Source of the DNA: Cryptosporangium aurantiacum | GTDB lineage: Bacteria; Actinomycetota; Actinomycetes; Mycobacteriales; Cryptosporangiaceae | NCBI RefSeq assembly: GCF_900143005.1 | Contig: NZ_FRCS01000007.1 | Location: 248,001-312,000, forward strand | DNA: 64,000 nt | Reading direction: 5' to 3' | Part shown: positions 7,459-16,454 of the stretch, piece by piece | How the letters are laid out: every line of letters starts with the position of its first letter | Numbering within the stretch: the first letter of the stretch is position 1 | The notes under the pieces: model-generated | Told to the model about the DNA's origin: nothing | The model's database searches: none | Seen by the model: the letters and a program-made list of their open reading frames with translations, nothing else | Translations under genes and position numbers: made by a program

Positions 7459-7573
7459 GCCGGGAATGTTCGATTATTGTGCCCGCGAGGTCCATGAGCC
7501 GCCGACGTGCCGCCGGAACTTCATCAACCAGTGGGAAGTCTGGGGCGCAGTCACCGGGCCTAACCTGGGTGCC

Positions 7574-10500
7574 GTGACCGTCGAACTGGTGCTGCTGTCC
7601 CGAGTGGCGTTCCGGGACGCCGACGTCGTGGGTCGGCGGCTCCACGACCTGCTCGCGCTGCTCGCCACCGAGCTGCGCGCCGGGTGCGCCGCCGACCGGC
7701 TGATCGACGGCGTGTGGGCCGGTGAGCTGCCCGAACATCCGGCCAAGGCGCTGCAGGCGCTGGTGTTCCGCGCCCGGGCGCAGCTGGGGCCGGACGTCGT
7801 CGTCAGCACGCCGCGCGGCTACCGGCTCGCGCTCGCCGAGGAGCAGGTCGACGCGTCGGCGGTGCTGCGGCGGCTCGCCGAGGCCGAACAAGCGTCCCGG
7901 GCCGGTGACCACCCGACCGCGCTCGCGGCAGCCGAACGCGCCCTCGCGCTGTGGGCCGAGGACCCGCCCGACGTGTCCGGTGCTGACGGCCCGCTGGCCG
8001 AGCTCCGCGCCGCCCGGATCCCCACCCACCGGGCGCTGACGCGCGCCAGGGCGATGGCGCTGGCCCGCCTGGGACGCCGCGCCGAAGCGCTCGACCCGCT
8101 GCTGGCGCTCGCGGCCGCGCTGCCCCGCGACGAGGAGGTGCTGACCGAGTTGCTGCGCTGCGAGGCCGCGGTGCGCGGCCCGGCCGCCGCGCTCGCCCGC
8201 TACGACGCGTACCGGCGGCGGCTGCGCGACGCGCTCGGCGTCGACCCCGGCCCGGCGCTGCGGGCCGTCCACGAGGAGTTGCTCCGCCCCGAGCCGCGGC
8301 CGGTCCGCCACGGCGTACCCCACGAGCCGAACCCGCTGCTCGGCCGCGCGGACGACGTCGCGGCCGTCGTCGACCTCATGCGTACGTCCCGGGTGACGTC
8401 GATCGTCGGGCCGGGTGGGCTGGGCAAGACCCGGCTGGCCCACGCCGTCGCCCGGGACGCTCCGCAGCGCACCGTGTTCGTCGTCCCGCTCGCCGGGCTC
8501 ACCGACGACGAGGACGTCGCCCGGGAGGTCGCCGCCGTCCTCGGCGCGGTTCCCGGCGCGGGTGAGGCCGCTCCGGGCCCGGCGGGGCGGCCGGTTGGGC
8601 TACCGGACCTGCCCGCCGGGATCGTCGACTCGCTCGGGCCGGACGCGCTGCTGGTGCTGGACAACTGCGAACACGTCATCCGCGGTGCCGCCGACCTGGT
8701 CGGTGCGCTGGTGGCACGCAGCCGGGACCTGCGCGTCCTGACGACCAGCCGGACGCCGCTCGGGCTGTCGTCGGAAGCCGTGCACTTACTGCCGGAGCTG
8801 AGCGTCCGGACCAGCGCGGAGCTGTTCCGGCAGCGCGCGCGGGCGGTCCGGCCGGACGTCGACCTGCCCGACGACGCCGTCCACGAGGTGTGCCGGCACC
8901 TGGACGGGCTTCCGCTCGCCGTCGAGCTCGCCGCGGCCCGCGTCAAGGTGCTGCCGGTGCGGGAGATCGCGAACCGGCTGGATCGGCGGTTCGCCCTGCT
9001 CCGCACCGCCAGCCGGGACACACCCGAGCGGCACCGGACGCTCGCCGCGGTCATCGACTGGAGCTGGCACCTGCTCGGGACCGGTGGCCGGGCCGCGATG
9101 CGGACGCTGTCGGTCTTCCCCGGCGGCTTCACCGCGGACGCCGCGGGTGCGGTGCTCGGCGACGGCGATCCGTTGCCCGTCCTCGAGCACCTCGTGGACC
9201 AGTCGCTGCTCAAGGTGGCCGAGACCGCGGCGGGCGTGCGGTTCCGGATGCTGGCGACCGTGCGGGGGTTCAGCGCCGCGCGGCGGGACGAGGCAGGCGA
9301 GACCGCCGTGGCGACCGACCGGTTCCTCGCGTGGGCCCGCGGCGTCGGCATCGCGAACCACACCGCGCTGTTCGAGTCCGACGTCGTCGAACGCGCCCGG
9401 CAGATCCGCGCGGAGCACGACAACCTGTCGGCCGCGTTCCGGATCGGACTGGAGCGCGCCGACGGCGCCACGGTCGCGACGACCTCCGCCGTGCTCGGCG
9501 GGGTGTGGATGCTGGAGTCGAACTTCAGCCGGATCGCGACGCTCGCCGGCGAGCCCGCCTGGCTGCTCTCGCACTACCGGCCCGAACCGGCCCTCGTCGA
9601 ACCGACCCGCACGGCGGTCACCGTCGCCGCCCTCGGGGCGCTGCTCATCCAGGGCACGCGGGGGCTCCGGTCCCGCGCGACGCTCCGGAGGCTGCCGCCC
9701 GCTCCGCCGACCACGCCGGTGGCCGCCACCGACGCCGTGCTGCGCGTGTCCACCGCGGAGGAGGTGCTTGTCCTCTGCGAGAGCGGGCAGCCGATGCTCG
9801 CCGCGATCGCGAACGGCGTCCGGAGTTACCTGGAGGAGGCACAGGGCAACGTGGACACCGCCCTCGTGGCGGCCGGGCGCATGCTCGCGGCGTTGCAGGG
9901 GGGCGACAACCGCCTGGTCCGCGTGCAGGCGCACGCGCGCGTGGGAGAGCTGTCGTTCACGGCCGGCCGGATCGAGGACGCCCGGCACCACCTGAGCGCG
10001 GCCCTGCCGGTGCTGGACGAGCTGGAGGCCCGGTCGACCGCGACCCGGGTGCGCTGGGCGGTGGCGTTCGCCGCGCTCCACGGCGGCGCGCTCGACGAGG
10101 CGGAGCTGCAGGTCGAACAGCTCGTGCGGCAGAGCGAAGGCGATACCGGACTGCTGATGTTCGACCTGGTGGTGCGGGCGGAGATCCTGACCGGCCGCGG
10201 CGACGTCGAGGGCGGGCTGCACCTGTGGCGTCTCGCCGCCGAGCGGCTCCGCAGCACGACGGACCGGAACGTGATCGGCATGGACGGCTGGACGGCCGAA
10301 GTCCACGCCGGGTGCGTCATCGGGCACGCGTTCGCCGGACGGCTCGAGCTCGTCGCGGACGCGGTCGACGACCTGCCGCGGGAGCTGACCGCGGCGATCG
10401 ACCGGGCCCGCGCGGCCGGGGACTCGATCCACGGGCTGTCGGCCTGCGGCGCGCTGCTCGTCGCGCTCGCGCTGGCCGATCTCGCGCGGGGCGGCGCGGC

Positions 10501-10765
10501 GGCCGCCGGTTCCGCGGCCCGGATGGTCGCGCTGGCCGGCCGGTGCAGCATGTTCGCCGGATTCCAGTCGGCCACCGCGGTCGACCGCTCCTGCGCGGTG
10601 GTGGAGGCCGCCGACGCGGCGGCGTACGCCGCCGCCGTGGCGGAGTACGCCGACCTCGACCGGGACGCGGTGCTGCGTACGGCGTCCGCCGTGCTGGACG
10701 CCCGCCTCAGTGCACCGGAGCTCGCCGGAACTGCGACCGCGCCCACAGGTACCCGATCAGGCTGA
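7574..10765 (+). CDS. SARP-type transcriptional activator with NB-ARC and TPR-like regions
   Basis: The protein has 1063 aa. It begins with a short OmpR-like winged helix (VELVLLSRVAF, then STPRGYRLAL) and a bacterial transcriptional activator domain (LARYDAYRRRLRDALGVDPG). An NB-ARC ATPase follows with Walker A GPGGLGKT at 279-286 and Walker B LLVLDNCEH near 358, then the GLPLAVELAAARVKVL and IDWSWHLL landmarks. The last 500 residues are an alpha-helical repeat region. The GTG at 7574 lies 7 nt after TAACCT, a -10-like hexamer, suggesting a leaderless mRNA. The 3' end overlaps the convergent ABC permease gene by 59 bp, and SARP-style repeats stand before that transporter operon, so the exporter is a probable target. 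Confidence 0.88.
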   Translation: MTVELVLLSRVAFRDADVVGRRLHDLLALLATELRAGCAADRLIDGVWAGELPEHPAKALQALVFRARAQLGPDVVVSTPRGYRLALAEEQVDASAVLRRLAEAEQASRAGDHPTALAAAERALALWAEDPPDVSGADGPLAELRAARIPTHRALTRARAMALARLGRRAEALDPLLALAAALPRDEEVLTELLRCEAAVRGPAAALARYDAYRRRLRDALGVDPGPALRAVHEELLRPEPRPVRHGVPHEPNPLLGRADDVAAVVDLMRTSRVTSIVGPGGLGKTRLAHAVARDAPQRTVFVVPLAGLTDDEDVAREVAAVLGAVPGAGEAAPGPAGRPVGLPDLPAGIVDSLGPDALLVLDNCEHVIRGAADLVGALVARSRDLRVLTTSRTPLGLSSEAVHLLPELSVRTSAELFRQRARAVRPDVDLPDDAVHEVCRHLDGLPLAVELAAARVKVLPVREIANRLDRRFALLRTASRDTPERHRTLAAVIDWSWHLLGTGGRAAMRTLSVFPGGFTADAAGAVLGDGDPLPVLEHLVDQSLLKVAETAAGVRFRMLATVRGFSAARRDEAGETAVATDRFLAWARGVGIANHTALFESDVVERARQIRAEHDNLSAAFRIGLERADGATVATTSAVLGGVWMLESNFSRIATLAGEPAWLLSHYRPEPALVEPTRTAVTVAALGALLIQGTRGLRSRATLRRLPPAPPTTPVAATDAVLRVSTAEEVLVLCESGQPMLAAIANGVRSYLEEAQGNVDTALVAAGRMLAALQGGDNRLVRVQAHARVGELSFTAGRIEDARHHLSAALPVLDELEARSTATRVRWAVAFAALHGGALDEAELQVEQLVRQSEGDTGLLMFDLVVRAEILTGRGDVEGGLHLWRLAAERLRSTTDRNVIGMDGWTAEVHAGCVIGHAFAGRLELVADAVDDLPRELTAAIDRARAAGDSIHGLSACGALLVALALADLARGGAAAAGSAARMVALAGRCSMFAGFQSATAVDRSCAVVEAADAAAYAAAVAEYADLDRDAVLRTASAVLDARLSAPELAGTATAPTGTRSG

Positions 10766-11483
10766 GCCCGACGCACCAGCCGACCGCGATGATGCCGTCG
10801 TTGCCGATCGGCCCGCCGACGACCAGCCCGCGCACGGTATCGATGACCGGGGTGAACGGCTGGTTCTCGGCGAACCACTGCGCCCCGCCGGACATCGTCG
10901 CCGGTGGCGTGAACGCGCTGCTGATGAACGGCAGCAGCTGGACGATGAGCCCGAAACCAGCGGTGCCCTCGGCGTTCGGCGCGGCCAGGCCCACGGCGAC
11001 CGCGAGCCACGTCAGCGCGAGCGTCAGCAGCATCAGCAGGCCGGCCGCGGCCAGCCACGCGACCGGGTCGCTGGTCGGCCGGAACCCCATCAGCAGCGCG
11101 ACGCCGACGACGAGCACGAGGCTGATCGCGGTCCGGATCAGCGCGGTCAGCACGTGCCCGGTGAGCACCGCGGAGCGGGCGATCGCCATCGTCCGGAACC
11201 GGGTGATGATGCCCTTGGTCGAGTCGCTGTTGACCTCCATCGACGTCGACGAGGAGCCGTAGCAGATCGCGATCAGCAGGATGCCGGGGACGATGTAGTC
11301 GATGTAGTCGTCGCCGGCGGCCAGGCTCGCCCCGAGCTCCCGGAACACGCCGACGAACAACAGCAGCAGCAGCACCGGGATGCCCACCGACATCAGCACC
11401 ACGATCGGATAGCGCACGACGTGGCGGGCGTTGCGGCGCAACATCGTGGCCGAGTCGGCCACGGCGTAGCTCAGCGTGCTCAT
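10707..11483 (-). CDS. ABC-2 type transporter permease (DrrB-like)
   Basis: The protein has 258 aa with six predicted membrane segments, including VVLMSVGIPVLLLLLFVGVF and AISLVLVVGVALLMGF. The segment IVPGILLIAICYGSS and the loop GIITRFRTMAIAR are typical of daunorubicin-resistance-type ABC-2 permeases. Its start overlaps the stop of the ATPase gene upstream, so the two form one exporter. Such pairs usually pump out a natural product or drug. The 3' end runs 59 bp into the SARP gene on the other strand. Confidence 0.9.
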   Translation of the reverse strand: MSTLSYAVADSATMLRRNARHVVRYPIVVLMSVGIPVLLLLLFVGVFRELGASLAAGDDYIDYIVPGILLIAICYGSSSTSMEVNSDSTKGIITRFRTMAIARSAVLTGHVLTALIRTAISLVLVVGVALLMGFRPTSDPVAWLAAAGLLMLLTLALTWLAVAVGLAAPNAEGTAGFGLIVQLLPFISSAFTPPATMSGGAQWFAENQPFTPVIDTVRGLVVGGPIGNDGIIAVGWCVGLSLIGYLWARSQFRRAPVH

Positions 11484-12439
11484 CGGGCGGTCTCCTTCTC
11501 ACGGGTGGGGGCGCCGGTCAGGGCGAAGAACACGTCGTCCAGGTCGGGGGTGTGCACGGTCAGCTCCGCGACCTCGACGGACGCCCGGTCGAGGTGGTCG
11601 AGGAGTCCGCGCAGGGCGGTGACGCTGCCGTCGGACGGCACCTGCAGCGCCAGCGCGTCCGCGTCGGCGGTCGCGGTGCCGAGCGCGGCGGACGCGGCGG
11701 ACAGCGCGGCGTCGTCGGCGAAGACCAGCCGGATGTGCCCGCCGGGGATCCGGCGCTTGAGTTCACCCGGCGTGCCGGTGGCGACGATGTGGCCCTGGTC
11801 GAGCACCGCGACGTGGTCGGCCAGTTCGTCGGCCTCGTCGAGGTACTGCGTGGTGAGGAACACCGTGACGCCGTCGGACGCCAGCTGCCGGATGATCTCC
11901 CACATCGTCCGGCGGCTGCGCGGGTCCAGGCCGGTGGTGGGCTCGTCGAGGAAGATCACGCTCGGCGCGCCGACCAGCGTCATCGCGAGGTCCAGCCGGC
12001 GGCGCATCCCGCCGGAGTACGTCGACACCGGCTTCGCGGCGGCGTCGGTCAGGTCGAACCGCGCGAGCAGCTCGGCCGTCCGACGGCGGCCCTCCGCGCG
12101 TCCGAGGTGGTTCAGGTCCGCCATCAGGACGAGGTTCTCCGCGCCGGTGAGCAGGTCGTCGACGGCGGAGAACTGACCGGTCACCCCGATCGCCTTGCGC
12201 ACCGCGCGGCCCTCGCGGGTCACGTCGCTACCGGCGACCGTCGCGGTACCGGCATCGGCGTCGATCAGCGTCGACAGGATCCGGACGATCGTGGTCTTGC
12301 CGGCGCCGTTCGGGCCGAGCAGCGCGAAGATCGTCCCCTCGGTCACGTCCAGGTCGATGCCGTCGAGCACGACCTGAGACCCGAACGACTTGCGGATCCC
12401 GGCGGCGGTGATCGCCGCCCGGGGCTGCACGCGAGTCAT
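11480..12439 (-). CDS. ABC transporter ATP-binding protein (DrrA-like)
   Basis: The protein has 319 aa. Walker A GPNGAGKT lies at 42-49, the signature SGGM at 142-145, and Walker B IFLDEPTTGLD near 162-172. The C-terminal extension of about 90 residues (DDVFFALTGAP near the end) is the regulatory tail of DrrA-type daunorubicin-resistance ATPases. The ATG at 12439 follows a strong AAGGAGGG. It pairs with the ABC-2 permease downstream to form a drug or metabolite exporter. The promoter region contains three heptamer direct repeats at 11-bp spacing, the hallmark of SARP control. Confidence 0.92.
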   Translation of the reverse strand: MTRVQPRAAITAAGIRKSFGSQVVLDGIDLDVTEGTIFALLGPNGAGKTTIVRILSTLIDADAGTATVAGSDVTREGRAVRKAIGVTGQFSAVDDLLTGAENLVLMADLNHLGRAEGRRRTAELLARFDLTDAAAKPVSTYSGGMRRRLDLAMTLVGAPSVIFLDEPTTGLDPRSRRTMWEIIRQLASDGVTVFLTTQYLDEADELADHVAVLDQGHIVATGTPGELKRRIPGGHIRLVFADDAALSAASAALGTATADADALALQVPSDGSVTALRGLLDHLDRASVEVAELTVHTPDLDDVFFALTGAPTREKETAR

Positions 12440-12498
12440 GTCCCTCCTTGGGTAACGGTGGCCCGACCGGGCCACGACGCGGCCGATCGTGCGACCCC

Positions 12499-12527
12499 GT
12501 GGTTCCGCCGCGGTTCCACCGTGGTTC
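12499..12527 (-). promoter_or_regulatory. Three 11-bp-spaced heptamer repeats, candidate SARP binding site of the exporter operon
   Basis: On the plus strand the region reads GTGGTTC, 4 bp, GCGGTTC, 4 bp, GTGGTTC; on the transporter strand GAACCAC-N4-GAACCGC-N4-GAACCAC. SARP activators such as ActII-ORF4 and DnrI bind direct heptamers with 4-bp spacers placed about 8 bp before the -10. Seven bp past the last repeat, towards the exporter gene, lies CACGAT (12491-12486), a weak -10. A SARP gene is encoded next door. Binding by that SARP is inferred. Confidence 0.5.
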
Positions 12528-12630
12528 CGCGGGCCCGAACGCTGGTGATGGCGCCGAGGGCAGAACTGAGAAATCATGGAGTTCTCTCACTGTCCGCACA
12601 GCCGATTCCTACGTAGGGAAAGGCTTCTCC

Positions 12631-13527
12631 ATGACCACACCGCGCATAGGATCGGCTGGTGCGGAGCGCGGTGGTCGGGCTGTGACCGGAGTGCCGGACG
12701 AGACCGGTGCGGCACCGCCGGAGCCCGATCGCGCTCGTCCGTCGCGCCGCCGGAGGTGGGGCCGCCGTGCGCTGCTCGGCGTGGCCGCGTTATGGGCAGT
12801 GGTACTCACCGTGCTGGTGGTGTACCGGGGCGGTGACGAGACGCCGGTCGCGGCGCCGTCACCCTCGCCGTCCCCGAGCGAGACGCTGACGACCGCGCAG
12901 GTCTTCCAGACGCTGTTGCCGTCGGTCGTGCTGATCCAGGCCACCGGCGGATCCTCCGACGTGGACCGCGACGCCCGCCGCACGGAGACGAGCGCGCTCG
13001 GCACCGGCGTCATCGCGAACGCCGACGGCATGATCCTCACCGCGTTCCACGTCGTCGAGGGCGCCCGCAGCATCTCGGTGACGTTCTCCGACGGCTCCAG
13101 CTCGCCGGCCACCGTCGTCGACGCGGACCCGGCGCTCGACATCGCCGCGCTCGCCCCGCAGACGCTGCCCGACGTCGTCGTCCCCGCGACGCTCGGCGGC
13201 GGTGCCGCGGTCGGCGACGACGTGGTCGCGATCGGCAACCAGCTCGGGCTCGCCGACAGCACGACCAGCGGCGTCGTCTCCGGCCTCAACCGCACGGTGC
13301 CGCGGGCCGGTGCGAAACCGCTGAGCGGGCTGATCCAGTTCGACGCCGCGGTGAACCCGGGCAGCTCCGGCGGGCCGCTGATCAACGTCCGCGGCGAGGT
13401 CATCGGCATCATCGTGGCGCTGGCGAACCCCACCGACGCGGGGACGTTCATCGGGGTGGGGTTCGCGGTCCCGATCGGATCGGCCCTCGGCGCAGGCGAG
13501 GGCGACGGCCGGGCGCCGCCGCTGTGA
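12631..13527 (+). CDS. Membrane-anchored trypsin-like serine protease (HtrA/DegP type, no PDZ)
   Basis: The protein has 298 aa. A cytosolic N-terminal tail is followed by one membrane helix at about 47-65, a Ser/Pro linker (PSPSPSPSE), and a trypsin-like domain with the triad His140 (ILTAFHVVEG), Asp170 (DPALDIAAL) and Ser246 (NPGSSGGPL). The PDZ domain of HtrA proteases is missing and the chain ends soon after the catalytic Ser region. The protease faces outside the membrane and probably handles misfolded or specific exported proteins. It lies 40 bp before the moxR-like gene and may be co-transcribed with that set. GGGAAAGG precedes the ATG. Confidence 0.86.
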   Translation: MTTPRIGSAGAERGGRAVTGVPDETGAAPPEPDRARPSRRRRWGRRALLGVAALWAVVLTVLVVYRGGDETPVAAPSPSPSPSETLTTAQVFQTLLPSVVLIQATGGSSDVDRDARRTETSALGTGVIANADGMILTAFHVVEGARSISVTFSDGSSSPATVVDADPALDIAALAPQTLPDVVVPATLGGGAAVGDDVVAIGNQLGLADSTTSGVVSGLNRTVPRAGAKPLSGLIQFDAAVNPGSSGGPLINVRGEVIGIIVALANPTDAGTFIGVGFAVPIGSALGAGEGDGRAPPL

Positions 13528-13567
13528 CCAGTGGCCCCGTGACCCCGAGTTCGAAGGACGGACACGT

Positions 13568-14587
13568 ATGACGCGGCAGTGGAACGGCAGCGCGACCACA
13601 CCGAACGGATCGGGCGCGGGCCCCGGCGGACCGGTGGAGCAGGTGCTCTACGAGGTCAAGAAGACGATCGTGGGCCAGGACGCGCTGCTCGAACGGCTGC
13701 TGGTGGCGCTGCTGGCGCGCGGCCACATCCTGGTCGAAGGCGTCCCCGGCCTGGCGAAGACGCTCGCGGTGAAGTCACTCGCCGAGGCGATCGGCGGGCA
13801 GTTCCACCGGGTGCAGTTCACCCCGGACCTGGTGCCCGCCGACATTCTCGGCACCCGCATCTACCACCAGCCGACCGGGGAGTTCCAGGTCTCGCTCGGG
13901 CCGGTGTTCACGAACCTGCTGCTCGCCGACGAGATCAACCGGGCGCCGGCCAAGGTGCAGAGCGCGCTGCTCGAGGTCATGCAGGAGCAGCAGGTCACGA
14001 TCGGCCGCGAGACCCACCGCGTCCCGGCGCCGTTCCTGGTGATGGCCACCCAGAACCCGATCGAGTCCGAGGGAACCTATCCGTTACCCGAGGCGCAGGT
14101 CGACCGGTTCATGATGAAGGTCGTCGTCGGCTACCCCAGCACCACCGAGGAGTTCGTGATCGTCGAGCGGGCGATCGCGCCCGGCGCGGCGATCCAGCGG
14201 ATCATCGACCCCGAGCAGCTGGTCGCGATGCAGCGGGACGCCGACCGCGTCTACGTCGACCCGGCGCTGATCGAGTACGCGGTGCAGCTGGCCTCCGCCA
14301 CCCGCGAACCGGCCCAGGTGGGCCTGGGCGACCTCGCCCGGTACGTGATGTTCGGCGCGAGCCCCCGCGCGTCGATCAGCCTCGTGCTCGGCGCCCGCGC
14401 GCTCGCGTACCTGCGCGGCCGGGAGTACGTGGTGCCCGAGGACCTCACCGACCTCGCGCTGGACGTCTTCCGGCACCGGCTGGTGCTGTCCTACGAGGCG
14501 CTCTCCGACGACGTCACCGCCGACGCGGTGCTCACCGGCATCCTCGGCGCGCTGCGGGTGCCGGAGCCGGCCGGCCGGGGAGGCTGA
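13568..14587 (+). CDS. MoxR-family AAA+ ATPase
   Basis: The protein has 339 aa. Walker A GVPGLAKT lies at 58-65 and Walker B LLLADEIN near 118. The family signatures ATQNPIESEGTYPLPEAQVDR (read as two shorter blocks) and GASPRAS are present. MoxR ATPases act as chaperones with DUF58 and VWA proteins, inserting cofactors or remodelling target complexes at the membrane. The next three genes are exactly those partners, with 2-bp spacing to the DUF58 gene, so this is one operon. Confidence 0.93.
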   Translation: MTRQWNGSATTPNGSGAGPGGPVEQVLYEVKKTIVGQDALLERLLVALLARGHILVEGVPGLAKTLAVKSLAEAIGGQFHRVQFTPDLVPADILGTRIYHQPTGEFQVSLGPVFTNLLLADEINRAPAKVQSALLEVMQEQQVTIGRETHRVPAPFLVMATQNPIESEGTYPLPEAQVDRFMMKVVVGYPSTTEEFVIVERAIAPGAAIQRIIDPEQLVAMQRDADRVYVDPALIEYAVQLASATREPAQVGLGDLARYVMFGASPRASISLVLGARALAYLRGREYVVPEDLTDLALDVFRHRLVLSYEALSDDVTADAVLTGILGALRVPEPAGRGG

Positions 14588-14589
14588 GC

Positions 14590-15480
14590 ATGGCGTCGGC
14601 CCCCGACCGGTTGCTGCGGCGCCTGGAGTGGAAGCTGCACCGTCGGCTGGACGGGCGGCTCCAGGGGTCGTATCGCACGGTGTGGCGGGGCGCCGGGATC
14701 GACTTCACCGACCTGCGCGCGTACGTCCCCGAGGACGACGTCCGGCACATCGACTGGAACGTCACCGCGCGCCTCGACGAGCCGTACGTCCGGCAGTACA
14801 CCGAGGACCGGGAGCTGACCGCCTGGATGGTCGTCGACCGGTCGGCTTCGATGCGGTTCGGACGCTCGGAGCAGGGCAAAGAGTCGCTCGCGACCGAGCT
14901 GACGGTGGGTCTGGCGCAGATGCTCTCCCAGGGCGGCAACCGGGTCGGCGCAATCCTCTACGACAACGGGTCGCACCAGGTGATCCCGCCCCGCACCGGC
15001 CGTAACCAGATCCTCCGGCTCGCCGCCGAACTGACCCGGCCGCAGCACGCTACCGGTCCCGGCACCACCACGGACCTGTCCGCGATGCTGCGGCTGGCAG
15101 CCGCGACGACGTCCCGGCGCCGCAGCCTGGTGTTCGTCGTCTCCGACTTCATCGGCGACCCGGGCTGGGAACGGGCGCTGACCATGCTCTCCCACCGGCA
15201 CGAGGTCGTCGTCGTCCGGATCGTCGACCCGGTTGAGCTCGAGCTGCCCGACGTCGGGCTGATCCTGGTGCAGGACGCCGAGACCGGCGAACAGGTGCTG
15301 GTCGACACCAGCGACCCGATCCTGCAACGGCAGCTGAGCGCCGAGGTCCGGGCCCGCGAGGAGGCGGTCGAGGACGGCATGCACCGGGCCGCGGTGAACT
15401 CCCACCGGATCACCACCGACGAGGGCGTCGTCCCGGCGCTGGTCGGGCTCGTCCAGGACTCGCGCCGGAGGCGCCGGTGA
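14590..15480 (+). CDS. DUF58 domain protein with degenerate VWA fold
   Basis: The protein has 296 aa. The DUF58 hallmark GIDFTDLRAYVPEDDVRHID lies at about 36-55, followed by DRSASM at 83-88, which keeps the D-x-S-x-S metal-site pattern. It is cytosolic, with no signal peptide or membrane segment. It starts 2 bp after the moxR stop, and its own stop overlaps the following VWA gene as GTGA. It probably bridges the MoxR ATPase and the two membrane VWA proteins. Confidence 0.92.
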   Translation: MASAPDRLLRRLEWKLHRRLDGRLQGSYRTVWRGAGIDFTDLRAYVPEDDVRHIDWNVTARLDEPYVRQYTEDRELTAWMVVDRSASMRFGRSEQGKESLATELTVGLAQMLSQGGNRVGAILYDNGSHQVIPPRTGRNQILRLAAELTRPQHATGPGTTTDLSAMLRLAAATTSRRRSLVFVVSDFIGDPGWERALTMLSHRHEVVVVRIVDPVELELPDVGLILVQDAETGEQVLVDTSDPILQRQLSAEVRAREEAVEDGMHRAAVNSHRITTDEGVVPALVGLVQDSRRRRR

Positions 15481-16454
15481 GTCTCCACTACCCGTTCGTG
15501 CTCGCGGCCGCCGTGCTCCTCACGGCGGTGGCGGTCGTGGCGTACGTGCTGCTCCAGCGACGCCGGACGGCGGCGCTCGCGGCAGCGGGTCTGGCCGGGT
15601 CGGGTTCGCCGCGCCGGGCCGCGCTCCGGCGGCACCTGCCGTACGCGCTGCTGCTCGCCGCGCTGCCGCTGCTGCTCGTCGGCCTGGCCCGTCCGGAGGC
15701 GACGGTCACCGTCCCGCGGATCGCGGGCACGGTCGTCCTGGTCTTCGACGCGTCGAACAGCATGAAGGCCGACGACCTGAAGCCGAACCGGCTCGCGGCC
15801 GCGCAGGAGGCGGCGACGTCGTTCGTGGAGGACCAGCCGGACTCGGTCGACGTCGGCGTGGTCGTCTTCGGCGACCAGGCGCTGATGACGCAGGAGCCGA
15901 CCGACGACCGGAACCTGGCGCTCGCGGCGATCAAGCGGGTCGGCGGCACCGGCGGGACGTCACTCTCCCAGGCGATCCTGGCGTCGCTGAGCACGATCAC
16001 CGGGAAGCCGGTGAGCCTGCCTGCCGAGGGATCCGCCGCGCCCGCGCCCGACCTCGGCTACTGGCCGTCGGCGACGATCGTGCTGTTCTCCGACGGCGAG
16101 AACACCAGCGGCACCGACGTGCAGGGCGCGGCCGACCTCGCCGCAACCGCCGGGGTGCGGATCCAGACCGTCGGGGTGGGCACCGCGCGGGGAGCGACCG
16201 TCGAGGTCGACGGTTACCAGCTCGCCACCGCACTCGACGAGCCGCAGCTCACGTCGATCGCCGCGACGACCGGCGGCTCGTACCACCGCGCCGAGGACGC
16301 CGACGGGCTCGCCGAGACGACCCGGTCGATCGACCTGCGCCTGACCAGCAAGGAGGAACCGCTCGAGCTCACCGCCCCGGTCGCCGCCGTAGCGCTCGTG
16401 CTGCTGGTGGCCGGTGCGCTCCTGATGACCCGCTGGCACGGAAGGATCGTGTGA
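15477..16454 (+). CDS. Membrane VWA-domain protein (BatA-like), first of two
   Basis: The protein has 325 aa. Hydrophobic helices lie at about 5-27 and 54-71 and again at the C-terminus (VAAVALVLLVAGALL). The VWA domain between them has the complete MIDAS start DASNS at 91-95, plus a TSLSQ segment and FSDGENTSG. The VWA domain faces the cytosol or periplasmic side near the membrane, as in BatA proteins of Bat/MoxR operons. The GTG start overlaps the DUF58 stop. Confidence 0.9.
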   Translation: MSLHYPFVLAAAVLLTAVAVVAYVLLQRRRTAALAAAGLAGSGSPRRAALRRHLPYALLLAALPLLLVGLARPEATVTVPRIAGTVVLVFDASNSMKADDLKPNRLAAAQEAATSFVEDQPDSVDVGVVVFGDQALMTQEPTDDRNLALAAIKRVGGTGGTSLSQAILASLSTITGKPVSLPAEGSAAPAPDLGYWPSATIVLFSDGENTSGTDVQGAADLAATAGVRIQTVGVGTARGATVEVDGYQLATALDEPQLTSIAATTGGSYHRAEDADGLAETTRSIDLRLTSKEEPLELTAPVAAVALVLLVAGALLMTRWHGRIV

